DNA from: Prosthecobacter sp.
GTDB lineage: Bacteria; Verrucomicrobiota; Verrucomicrobiia; Verrucomicrobiales; Verrucomicrobiaceae
Length of the DNA stretch: 7,490 nucleotides
Direction of reading: 5' to 3'
Assembly (NCBI GenBank): GCA_025869455.1
Contig: JAOZVT010000676.1
Coordinates: 1-7,490 of the forward strand
In this document: piece after piece, positions 1 through 6,870 of the stretch
Position numbering within the stretch: the first letter of the stretch is position 1
How the letters are laid out: each line of letters opens with the position of its first letter
Position numbers and translations under genes: made by a program
The notes under the pieces: model-generated
Database searches by the model: none
What the model saw: only the letters and a program-made list of their open reading frames with translations
Told to the model about the DNA's origin: nothing

Positions 1-132
1 GCAGCCAGGGTCCCCGTAGCCCATGTCATCAACCAAGATGATGACGATGTTAGGATTCTTCTGAGCCGCCGGAGCGCTAACAGCGAGGATGCCCAAACTA
101 AGGCAAAGACTAAGGAGTATCTGTTTCATCAT
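1..132 (-). CDS. Sulfatase, N-terminal fragment (3' end beyond window)
   Basis: This is the beginning of a further secreted sulfatase that runs off the left edge; about 44 codons are visible. The fragment has a short basic start (M-K-Q), a hydrophobic stretch (ILLSLCLSLGILAVSAPA) typical of a Sec signal peptide, then the sulfatase opening strand P-N-I-V-I-I-L-V-D-D-M-G-Y-G-D. The paired Asp residues are the first metal ligands in formylglycine sulfatases. The catalytic Cys motif lies outside the window, so activity cannot be judged. Start is uncertain: in-frame ATGs are at 144, 132 and 129, none with a strong Shine-Dalgarno sequence; 132 is used here. The gap to the upstream sulfatase stop (152) is 7 to 22 bases depending on start, so the two are almost certainly co-transcribed. 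An alternative within the alkaline-phosphatase fold (for example a phosphodiesterase) is possible but less likely. Confidence 0.85.
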   Translation of the reverse strand, partial: MMKQILLSLCLSLGILAVSAPAAQKNPNIVIILVDDMGYGDPGC

Positions 133-151
133 GGGCAGCGACATCACCAAA

Positions 152-1639
152 CTATTTCTGCTTCTTTTTAACTCCATCTTTCCAAATCTTAATTTCGACA
201 TCGTTGGCCTGTTTCTCTCCCGGCGTGCTTCGTCCTTGCTCCACATATCCTTCCAATCTTTTGGTTAGTTGAGCTACCACCTCAGGATGATCCTCTTGCA
301 CATTGGTTGATTCCTTCTGATCTAACTGTAAATCGTAGAGTTGAATATCGGGCAATCCCTGCCTCTTCGCTTCAACATCCCCAGGTTTACCCCAACCACC
401 GGAGCCTGCACAGATCTCCAATTTCCAACGACCCTCGCGAATGGCAAATTTGCCGTTGATGCTCTGGTGTACCACCGCTTCATGGAGAGGCTTTTTGGCA
501 GTGCCTAACAGGACTGGCAAAAGGCTGACGCTATCTTCAGCCGCATTGTCGGGCAGCTTGGCGCCGATGATCTCCGCACAGGTGGCCATGAGATCGGTAT
601 GGCAGATGAGTTGCTGACTTTGCGATCCTGCCTCCACCCGCCCAGGCCAACGCACCATGAAGGGAACCCGGTGTCCACCATCCCAAATGTCTGCCTTGTA
701 ACCGCGCATTTCTCCGCTGGCGAAATGACCTTTCTTTTCGAGCTTATCCGTCCCAGCGGCAGGAGAGCAACCGTTGTCACTGGTGAAAAAGACCAAGGTA
801 TTTTCAGTGACCCCAGCTTTGTCCAAAGCTGCCAATACTTCACCCACGGCCCAGTCCGTTTCCATGACAAAGTCTCCGTAGTCACCAAGACCGCTTTTAC
901 CTTGCCACCCCTTACTTGGGACAATGGGCGTGTGCGGTGAATTGAGGGCCAGATAGATAAAAAAGGGTTGGTCTGATTTCGCACGTTCCAGGATATGCGC
1001 TGCTGTGTGCCGAACCAAGGTAGGCAGCATATCTACAGGCTCGACCAACTGAGTGACTTCGTCATTCTCAAAGACGGACTTCATCATCCGCGCGTGATGA
1101 AAACCAAAGTAGCTGTCGAAACCACGAGTGATGGGGCCGTCATGCGTCACGGAGTGGAGCGGAGCCCCCATGAGTTTATCCTCAGCGTTTCCTTTTTTCC
1201 CTGAAGCTCCTGATGACTCCCCCTCAATGGTAAAACCAAGGTGCCATTTGCCAATGCAGGCCGTGTGATAACCCTGCTCTTTTAGCATGCTGGGGACAGT
1301 GAGCCGATCAGCGGCAATCAATGGCACATCGTAGTCGCTAAGCACGCCACTTTGCAGCCGGGACCGCCAAGCGTAGCGACCTGTAAGCACGCCGTAACGT
1401 GTAGGTGTGCAAACCGATGACCCACTGTGCGCATCCGTGAAAGTCATGCCTTGATTGGCAAACCGATCAAGATGCGGGGTGGCTATCTTCCCACGCCCAG
1501 GATTGAGACAATGAACGTCTCCATAACCCAAATCATCTGCCAGGATATAAAGAATGTTAGGCCGAGACTTTTCCACCGCTCCCAGCTCAGCGAGCTGAGC
1601 GAATAGAATGAGGGAGGTGATTGCGAAAAGAAATTTCAT
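152..1639 (-). CDS. Secreted arylsulfatase (formylglycine-dependent, Cys type)
   Basis: A 495-residue sulfatase that should hydrolyse sulfate esters outside the cytoplasm, probably on polysaccharide. Residues 1 to ~21 form a Sec signal peptide (MKFLFAITSLILFAQLAELG). All expected active-site elements are present: D35-D36 in the ADDLGYGD strand, the C77-T-P-T-R81 signature whose Cys is oxidised to formylglycine, K131 and H133 in GKWHLG, H236 in SPHTP, D288-N289 in SDNG and K315 before the WDGGHRVP loop. The C-terminal region (IREGRWKLEI, then LYDLQLDQKESTNV) matches the usual sulfatase C-terminal subdomain. The start at 1639 is chosen because the signal peptide begins there; an in-frame extension to 1702 would put 21 charged or polar residues in front of it. 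The stop is TAG at 152-154. It lies 75 bases after the DUF1552 gene and is followed closely by another sulfatase. The family is sure; the substrate cannot be read from sequence. Confidence 0.95.
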   Translation of the reverse strand: MKFLFAITSLILFAQLAELGAVEKSRPNILYILADDLGYGDVHCLNPGRGKIATPHLDRFANQGMTFTDAHSGSSVCTPTRYGVLTGRYAWRSRLQSGVLSDYDVPLIAADRLTVPSMLKEQGYHTACIGKWHLGFTIEGESSGASGKKGNAEDKLMGAPLHSVTHDGPITRGFDSYFGFHHARMMKSVFENDEVTQLVEPVDMLPTLVRHTAAHILERAKSDQPFFIYLALNSPHTPIVPSKGWQGKSGLGDYGDFVMETDWAVGEVLAALDKAGVTENTLVFFTSDNGCSPAAGTDKLEKKGHFASGEMRGYKADIWDGGHRVPFMVRWPGRVEAGSQSQQLICHTDLMATCAEIIGAKLPDNAAEDSVSLLPVLLGTAKKPLHEAVVHQSINGKFAIREGRWKLEICAGSGGWGKPGDVEAKRQGLPDIQLYDLQLDQKESTNVQEDHPEVVAQLTKRLEGYVEQGRSTPGEKQANDVEIKIWKDGVKKKQK

Positions 1640-1645
1640 CTCAGA

Positions 1646-1682
1646 GGCGGGAGGCACCCACGTTGAACGTGGAGCTTCCGCC
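1646..1682. repeat. Intergenic inverted repeat upstream of the arylsulfatase
   Basis: Between the DUF1552 stop and the arylsulfatase start lies a two-part inverted repeat. Inner arms CCACGT (1658-1663) and ACGTGG (1667-1672) pair perfectly around a 3-base loop. Outer arms 1646-1653 and 1675-1682 (GGCGG against CCGCC plus further bases, one non-Watson-Crick position) extend it beyond a small internal loop. In the transcript it would end about six bases before the start codon, a position where it could affect ribosome access. No U-run follows on the minus strand, so it does not look like a standard intrinsic terminator. It may be an RNA processing or stability hairpin, or chance. Confidence 0.5.
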
Positions 1683-1714
1683 GCCTTATCACGAACCCTC
1701 AAAAAATTGCATTC

Positions 1715-2977
1715 TCAAGCCAGTCCGTCCATGCCACCGGAGCTGGTAGCGAAGTTCTCGTTTTGCAAACCGAGGCGGTGCAAGGCACTGAGATAGAGAT
1801 TCGGCAGTGGGTAGTTATTCTTTTGGTCAAAGGCGAGATGCTGACCGTGACGAAAGCCACCACCACCAAAGAGAACCGGCATGTTCTTATTGTCGTGAGC
1901 AGAGGCGTTCCCCAGATTGGAAGTAAGCAAGACCATTGTCTCGTCTAACAAATTATCCGTTTTTAACTTGCGCAGAAAATCACCCCACTCGTTGATAGCA
2001 GCTTGTTCGACAATAGAGAGCTGGCGAAGCTTTTCTTCATCCATGCCGTGATGGCTGAGATTGTGGTAACTTTCGTCCACCCCTTCCAGACCTGTAACGG
2101 AATTTCCAGTGATGTGAAGGGTCACAAAGCGGGTCGAATCCGTAGCCAAAGCGAGGTGAATGATATCCAAGAATATTTTTTCAACAGCCACCGCATTATC
2201 ACGAGGAATGTTCGTGGGAGGACTCATGGTCACCTTAGGTTTCGGACGCTTGACCCATTCTTCATTGGCCACAAGACGCTGCTCTAACTCGCGCACGCTG
2301 GTGAACCAGGCATCCAGCTTGTCACGATCCCCTGAGCCGACTTCACGCATCAAGGCTTTGGCCTCCACTCCAACGACATCCATCACAGACTGCCCCCGCT
2401 TGATCAGCTCCATTTGGCGATCCTGTTCCGCAGGCTTGTCGTTAACAAAGAGTTTAGCAAACAAACGCATGGCGTTCTCTTCAGCCGGAATCATGGCCCC
2501 ATTTTCCGTGTAGGACGGACTGGTCTGCGTAGCCGTGTTCAAGACCATGGACGGAAATCTGGTTTCATGCCCCAGTTCTTTGGCCATGAGCTGGTCCAAG
2601 GAAATAGTATTCCGTGAAGTCGTGCCACGTTGGTTAGGACAGGCTGAGAAGATGCTTCCTTCCGCCGTGTGCCCGCCCATAACTCCTGGATGAGAAGAAC
2701 CCGAGACGATGGTAAAATCATCCCGGATATCGCCCAAGGATTGGAGGTAACGAGAAGGCTTGTAATTCCGGCCAGCGGTTTCCGGCACGAGATTTGGATT
2801 GTGCAGGCCCAAAGCCATGCTGATGCCGACAAAGCGCTTGGCTGTTTTTGTCTCTGGCACAACTGCAAACGCAGGTCTCATGGCATCCAGCAAGGGCAGG
2901 CCAAGAGACACACCTGCACCACGCAGGACGGCCCGGCGAGAGAGGCTTTTACCGAAATTAAAGTTCACTGATTTCAT
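1715..2977 (-). CDS. DUF1552 (HXXSHH) family protein with Tat-like signal
   Basis: A 420-residue member of DUF1552, a family concentrated in Planctomycetes and Verrucomicrobia with no established reaction. The N-terminus carries a twin-arginine-like signal, S13-R14-R15-A-V-L-R, then a modest hydrophobic stretch (GAGVSLGLPLLDAM) and P-A-F-A, suggesting export in folded form. The family's namesake motif is present as H305-N-L-S-H-H310. A GGHTAEG segment (101-107) and a C-terminal stretch with N354, H361 and P367 before a four-glycine run resemble metal-site loops of alkaline-phosphatase-fold proteins, but that is an inference from pattern. The ATG at 2977 directly precedes the signal; the stop is TGA at 1715-1717. 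It follows the cytochrome gene by 34 bases, and this pairing is recurrent in PVC genomes, pointing to joint function. No strong ribosome-binding sequence is visible. Family call is firm; function unknown. Confidence 0.93.
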   Translation of the reverse strand: MKSVNFNFGKSLSRRAVLRGAGVSLGLPLLDAMRPAFAVVPETKTAKRFVGISMALGLHNPNLVPETAGRNYKPSRYLQSLGDIRDDFTIVSGSSHPGVMGGHTAEGSIFSACPNQRGTTSRNTISLDQLMAKELGHETRFPSMVLNTATQTSPSYTENGAMIPAEENAMRLFAKLFVNDKPAEQDRQMELIKRGQSVMDVVGVEAKALMREVGSGDRDKLDAWFTSVRELEQRLVANEEWVKRPKPKVTMSPPTNIPRDNAVAVEKIFLDIIHLALATDSTRFVTLHITGNSVTGLEGVDESYHNLSHHGMDEEKLRQLSIVEQAAINEWGDFLRKLKTDNLLDETMVLLTSNLGNASAHDNKNMPVLFGGGGFRHGQHLAFDQKNNYPLPNLYLSALHRLGLQNENFATSSGGMDGLA

Positions 2978-3011
2978 AACTGGGGGATTGCGGGGGGTTT
3001 TGAAAGCACGC

Positions 3012-5378
3012 TCACTTGCGCAGGAAGATGGGGCTCATCAAAGAAGTGGTAAGAATGGAACGCAGCCCGTGGCCAGATTCTCCCGTTTGTTTGACCACTT
3101 TCTCAATTTTTGGCCCATCGCTGAAACGCATCTTCGCACCCGTGGCATAGGTGAGAAATTGCTGAACAAAACCACGCGCCAGTTGATCCGTCCGCTGAGA
3201 GTAGATTTTTTTCCACTCAACAAGATCAGCAAAAGCCGCTCCGTCTGGGGTGACTCCCGTCGGGTTAACGACTGGGCTTTTTCTGCCAGTGCCATACCGG
3301 ACACGCCAGCTCCCAATGGGGTCAAAATTTTCCAGAGCAAAGCCTGGAGGATCGATGGTCATGTGGCAGGAAGCACAGCTCGTATTGGAACGGTGTTTTT
3401 CCAACTGTTCACGGATGGTGGTGGCTCCACGGATATCGGGCTCGATCGCGGGTACCCCAGGAGGTGGCGGAGGGATGTGCTGGCCGAGAATGCGCTCATT
3501 GATAAACACGCCACGCACCACGGGCGAGGTGTGGGTGCCGTCTGCGGTGACTTTGAGCACAGCGCCTTGAGTGAGGAGACCGCCACGAACTTTGTTTTTG
3601 TTAGGCGTGAAGGACACCTTTTGTAATCCTGCGCCTGGCGTTAGCGGCTCCTCTAAACCATAATGCCGCGCCAGCCGACCATTGAGGTAGGTGAAATCTG
3701 AATCCACCAAGTTGGCAATACCGAGGTTTTTCCGAATGATTTCAGCCACATAAGCCCGCGTTTCTTGGACCATGGATTCCTGCAGAACGGGATCAAAGGT
3801 GCGGAACTGACGCGAATCAGGCGAGGTGAAATCGATCTGTTTGAGCTTCAGCCATTGATCTGTAAAGCTATGCACAAACCGATCTGATTTAGAATCCGAG
3901 AGCATGCGTTCGATTTGGCTTTGAAGTACTTCGGGTTGATGAAGGCTGCCCTTGGCGGCGAGTTGAATCAGCTCCGCATCTGGCATGCTGATCCACAAGG
4001 CGTAGCTGAGACGCGAGGCGATGGCGTGGTCATCCAGAAGGCCGGGTTTCTCTACAAAGGTGAAGAAGCGCGGGGAGCAGAGAATGGCGCGGTAACTGGC
4101 ACGAAGTGACTCTAAAAGAGTGTCTCCATCCACCAAAGATTGACGACCGATCTCACGGTAAGGGGCAAGTTGTTCTTCCGTCACTGGACGACGAAAGGCA
4201 CGAGTGGCAAATTCAGCCACCAACTTGTCCAAGGTGGCAGCTTTGTCCCCTGCCCCGATGTCTTTCAGCACTCTGTCTCCGAAGAGGCGCTGCCGAACGA
4301 ACTTGCGGGTAGCCATCGGGTAGATGCGCTCAATCTCGACTCCTTTATTTGCTATCCCGGAAAAACCATCCTTCTCCAAATCGCGCCCAACAAATGATAC
4401 GTTCCCACCTTTGGCACCTGTTGGGGCACGACGGAGTTCGGCATCGTTCGGTTTGAGTTCGAGCATGTGGCCTTTTTGAATCCAGGCTTCATAAACGAGA
4501 TCCTTTGGCTTAAGCGTGGCCTCCACAAGGCCGATCATGTACAACATGGGAGCCGATGAAGAGCAGGCACCTGAACGAAGGGTTCCCCAAACGGCTCCAT
4601 CAGCACCAGGATTGATCGCACGCACTCCACGCACCGTCACACGATACCAGCCATCTTCTGGAACGGTGGTGACGTGGAGCTTGCCAAAAAACTGGAGCGT
4701 GATGGGCCAAGTGATACTTTCTCCATGGCGGAAGTCAGGCCCCCGATAATTGCCGCGCGGGATGCTGGCCATGAGCTCAGGTGAGTATTGCTTATGGAAG
4801 CTGGCATCGCCGTCTATCACGCGAGAGAAAGCGGCATCTAGGGCAAGGTCTGCCACATCCAAATAACGAGCCAGTTGGTGTTGCGAAAGCTGCTGTGATT
4901 TGGCAACCGTTTCAAAACCCATGGAGGAGGAGTCCTCTGGCAGGAGTTCTTTAAGCGGGATGTCGATGCCTAACAAATCATGCACCGTGTATTCATACTC
5001 CACCCGAGTTAAGCGACGCCCCTGGACACGGCCATTGTCCGCAATATCTGCCCGATCCGCTTTCAGCAGTGGAGTTCCCAACTCTGCTAGAAACTGATTC
5101 GCGTCCTCTTTTGCAGGCTGAGGTTTCTTTTCCGGCGGCATTTCGCCATCGCGGACACGCTCATAAACACGCTGCCAGACGGCAAAGTTGTTGGGCTGTT
5201 CTGGGTCGAAATGCAAATCGGCAAGGTTCAGATCGCCTTTGCTCACGTCGCTATCATGACACTCCACACAGTGCTGATCCAGAAATGGCAGCACGGGTTT
5301 AGGCAGCTCCGCAGCCAGCAATCCTTGGTTAGACAAGCCAAGGGCAAAGGCTACGAGAATGGAATGGGGGGATTTCAT
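3012..5378 (-). CDS. Planctomycete-type cytochrome c multidomain protein (DUF1592/DUF1588)
   Basis: A 788-residue exported protein with the characteristic PVC domain series. After a Sec signal (1 to ~23) comes PSCyt1 with heme motif C37-V-E-C-H41, then DUF1587 (about 119-183, RRLTRVEYEYTVHDLLG), a beta-rich section (about 200-330), DUF1595 (about 388-448, FATRAFRRPVTEEQL), DUF1592 (about 449-577, SRLSYALWISMPDAEL), DUF1588 (about 596-695) with a second heme-type motif C668-A-S-C-H672 followed by DPPGFALENFDPIG, and DUF1585 (about 712-785). The two CxxCH motifs suggest two covalent c-type hemes, so assembly would be periplasmic. The biochemical role of the family is not established; electron transfer or oxidation during polysaccharide breakdown is a guess from context. 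The start is ATG at 5378; a TTG directly before it also keeps the frame open. Full length for the architecture, no breaks seen. It sits 157 bases after a sulfatase and 34 bases before its DUF1552 partner. Confidence 0.94.
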   Translation of the reverse strand: MKSPHSILVAFALGLSNQGLLAAELPKPVLPFLDQHCVECHDSDVSKGDLNLADLHFDPEQPNNFAVWQRVYERVRDGEMPPEKKPQPAKEDANQFLAELGTPLLKADRADIADNGRVQGRRLTRVEYEYTVHDLLGIDIPLKELLPEDSSSMGFETVAKSQQLSQHQLARYLDVADLALDAAFSRVIDGDASFHKQYSPELMASIPRGNYRGPDFRHGESITWPITLQFFGKLHVTTVPEDGWYRVTVRGVRAINPGADGAVWGTLRSGACSSSAPMLYMIGLVEATLKPKDLVYEAWIQKGHMLELKPNDAELRRAPTGAKGGNVSFVGRDLEKDGFSGIANKGVEIERIYPMATRKFVRQRLFGDRVLKDIGAGDKAATLDKLVAEFATRAFRRPVTEEQLAPYREIGRQSLVDGDTLLESLRASYRAILCSPRFFTFVEKPGLLDDHAIASRLSYALWISMPDAELIQLAAKGSLHQPEVLQSQIERMLSDSKSDRFVHSFTDQWLKLKQIDFTSPDSRQFRTFDPVLQESMVQETRAYVAEIIRKNLGIANLVDSDFTYLNGRLARHYGLEEPLTPGAGLQKVSFTPNKNKVRGGLLTQGAVLKVTADGTHTSPVVRGVFINERILGQHIPPPPPGVPAIEPDIRGATTIREQLEKHRSNTSCASCHMTIDPPGFALENFDPIGSWRVRYGTGRKSPVVNPTGVTPDGAAFADLVEWKKIYSQRTDQLARGFVQQFLTYATGAKMRFSDGPKIEKVVKQTGESGHGLRSILTTSLMSPIFLRK

Positions 5379-5535
5379 CAAGATGAGTACAACGAATGGA
5401 AACAGTGTAACTCTTCGTGTCTTTTTTTTCTCACCTTATTGAGCAAATCACATTCCACCTTCGTTCGGGCATCCCACATAAGCCGCCCTCGTATGAACCC
5501 CAGCCGCCCTGCACTTAAACCCTAAACTCAACCAC
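5379..5535 (-). promoter_or_regulatory. Intergenic region upstream of the cytochrome gene, possible promoter
   Basis: This 157-base gap is the longest between complete genes here, and holds no credible coding frame. Read on the minus strand it contains a spaced 9-base direct repeat, then a run of eight A (5422-5429 as T on the plus strand), then TACACT (5404-5409) about 25 bases before the start codon, which could serve as a -10 element. No convincing -35 partner is seen at normal spacing. An internal promoter that sets cytochrome/DUF1552 expression apart from the upstream sulfatase is plausible but unproven. Confidence 0.3.
5481..5510. repeat. Spaced 9-bp direct repeat (AGCCGCCCT), possible operator
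   Basis: AGCCGCCCT occurs at 5481-5489 and again, identically, at 5502-5510. The start-to-start distance is 21 bases, two helical turns, so both copies face the same side of the helix, as expected for tandem binding by a regulator. It lies 103 to 132 bases upstream of the cytochrome start codon. Only two copies are seen, so chance in a GC-rich gap cannot be excluded. Confidence 0.45.
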
Positions 5536-6870
5536 TCACTTTTTCTCAGGACGGCCTTTCCCTGGCGGACGTATTCTGCGCGGCATTTCCCCCTTCTCCA
5601 GAGCACTGAAGACCTGCTCCCCTAAACCTGCGCGGACATGCGCCTTGAGTTCACTTTCTAGCTGAGCCGCTAATTCGGGTTTCGATGGGGCAGCGTCTCG
5701 AGTTTCCCCAAGATCGTTGGCAAGGTCAAAGAGCAGCCCCTCCTTGCTGTCCCAGAAATAGAGAAGTTTGTAATCGCCTCGTCGGATGGCGGATTGAGGA
5801 TGATCCACCTCGGTCGTCTGATGCCAGACAAAACGGTCAATGGAGCGTTTGACACTGCCCTTACCCGCATTGAGCAAAAGCGGCTTCCAGCTTCCACCTT
5901 CATTGCCTTTGGGTAGAGCAAAGCCCGGAGAGGCAAAGTCCAAAACAGTCGCCGTGAGGTCATAGCTGATGACAGGGACGCTGCAACGACTGCCAGCTTT
6001 AATCCCAGGGCCGCGAATGATCATGGGGACACGCAGGCCTCCCTCACCCAGGTCACCTTTCCCACCATTCAGCACGCCTGTACGGCCCCCGTTATCTGAG
6101 GTATAAATGACGAGCGTCTTTTCAGCGATGTTGAGTTCATCCAGGTTTTTGAGGAGGTCCCCGACACAGGTGTCCAAGTCTTCGGTCATCGCGGCCATGA
6201 CGGCTTTATCTCCGCGACCACCGCCCCCTTTATTCATGGCCTCATACTTCTTCAGCGTGGAGGCAAGTGCCTGTGCCACCGGGTGTACTGCGTAGTAGGA
6301 AAGTTGCAGGTAAAAGGGATGTCCATCTTTGGTCTGCTTTTCCATGAAGTCTTTGGCACGGCGCGTCATACTGAAGGATAGCTTGGGATCTTCAGGGTCC
6401 GTGGAATTGCCATCTTCATTCATGGTGATGCCGTCGCTGACATCATAACCCATGGATTCAGGGGAGTGAAACCACTGCCATTTCCCCAGGTGCGCGGCGC
6501 GATAATTCGGATTGGCACGCTTGAGTATGTTGGCCAGAGAATCCGTAATCGGAGCACTCCACTGACGCGATGTTTTATCAGGCGCATTCAGAGTCGTGGT
6601 GGTGCGCCCCATCTGGATGGAAGCACGTGAGCACTCACATTTGCAGTGTGCCGCGTAGGCCTGGGAGAAGGTCATTCCCTGCGCAGCCAGCTTTTCTATC
6701 GTCGGTGTTTCGAAGACCCGACTGCCGCTAGAATCATCTCCTGAGATCATCGGAACGGAGGTGCCATTCCAGGCCTGATCATCCGCCAAGATGAAGATGA
6801 TGTTAGGTGAAGATGCGACGCCTATCTTCAATAGAAGAAAGAGAGTCATGAGAGACCATTTCAAAAGCAT
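5536..6870 (-). CDS. Secreted sulfatase-family protein with atypical CxCxR motif
   Basis: A 444-residue sulfatase-fold protein. Residues 1 to ~20 form a Sec signal (MLLKWSLMTLFLLLKIGVAS) leading into SPNIIFILAD30-D31. The signature region reads C76-K-C78-E-C80-S-R82-A-S-I-Q-M-G-R, so the expected C-x-P/A-S-R has Cys at the Pro position. The next block is GK130-W-Q132, with Gln where most sulfatases have a catalytic His. The other elements fit: H196-P in SYYAVHP, D259-N260 in TSDNGG, and K271 before EGGLRVPMI. The C-terminal subdomain (IRRGDYKLLYFW, then LFDLANDLGET) is intact, and the tail is basic and proline-rich. It could be an active sulfatase of a divergent subfamily or one with altered chemistry. 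The ATG at 6870 is chosen because the signal peptide starts there; the open frame continues to 7047 but overlaps the PEBP gene. It stands 157 bases before the cytochrome gene. Confidence 0.92.
   Translation of the reverse strand: MLLKWSLMTLFLLLKIGVASSPNIIFILADDQAWNGTSVPMISGDDSSGSRVFETPTIEKLAAQGMTFSQAYAAHCKCECSRASIQMGRTTTTLNAPDKTSRQWSAPITDSLANILKRANPNYRAAHLGKWQWFHSPESMGYDVSDGITMNEDGNSTDPEDPKLSFSMTRRAKDFMEKQTKDGHPFYLQLSYYAVHPVAQALASTLKKYEAMNKGGGGRGDKAVMAAMTEDLDTCVGDLLKNLDELNIAEKTLVIYTSDNGGRTGVLNGGKGDLGEGGLRVPMIIRGPGIKAGSRCSVPVISYDLTATVLDFASPGFALPKGNEGGSWKPLLLNAGKGSVKRSIDRFVWHQTTEVDHPQSAIRRGDYKLLYFWDSKEGLLFDLANDLGETRDAAPSKPELAAQLESELKAHVRAGLGEQVFSALEKGEMPRRIRPPGKGRPEKK

Noticed and set aside
599..940. 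Plus-strand open frame of 113 codons opposite the arylsulfatase
   Set aside because: It is fully antisense to conserved active-site and C-terminal codons of the sulfatase and shows no domain or start signal of its own.
1640..1702. Upstream in-frame extension of the arylsulfatase by 21 codons
   Set aside because: It would put a charged, proline-containing segment ahead of a clear signal peptide and coincides with the intergenic inverted repeat; the ATG at 1639 fits far better.
2799..3626. Long plus-strand open frame (275 codons) opposite the cytochrome and DUF1552 genes
   Set aside because: It spans two well-supported minus-strand genes and their gap, its translation has no recognisable domain, and it is Arg/Thr-rich as expected for a shadow frame in GC-rich DNA.
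5379..5381. TTG as the start of the cytochrome gene
   Set aside because: It lies directly before an ATG, adds a single residue, and has no better ribosome-binding context.
5422..5429. Run of eight T as part of an intrinsic terminator
   Set aside because: All genes are on the minus strand, where this is an A run, and no GC-rich stem sits next to it.
6625..6645. C-K-C-E-C cluster as a heme or zinc-binding motif
   Set aside because: No CxxCH is present, and the following SRASIQMGR places the cluster at the sulfatase signature site, which explains it better.
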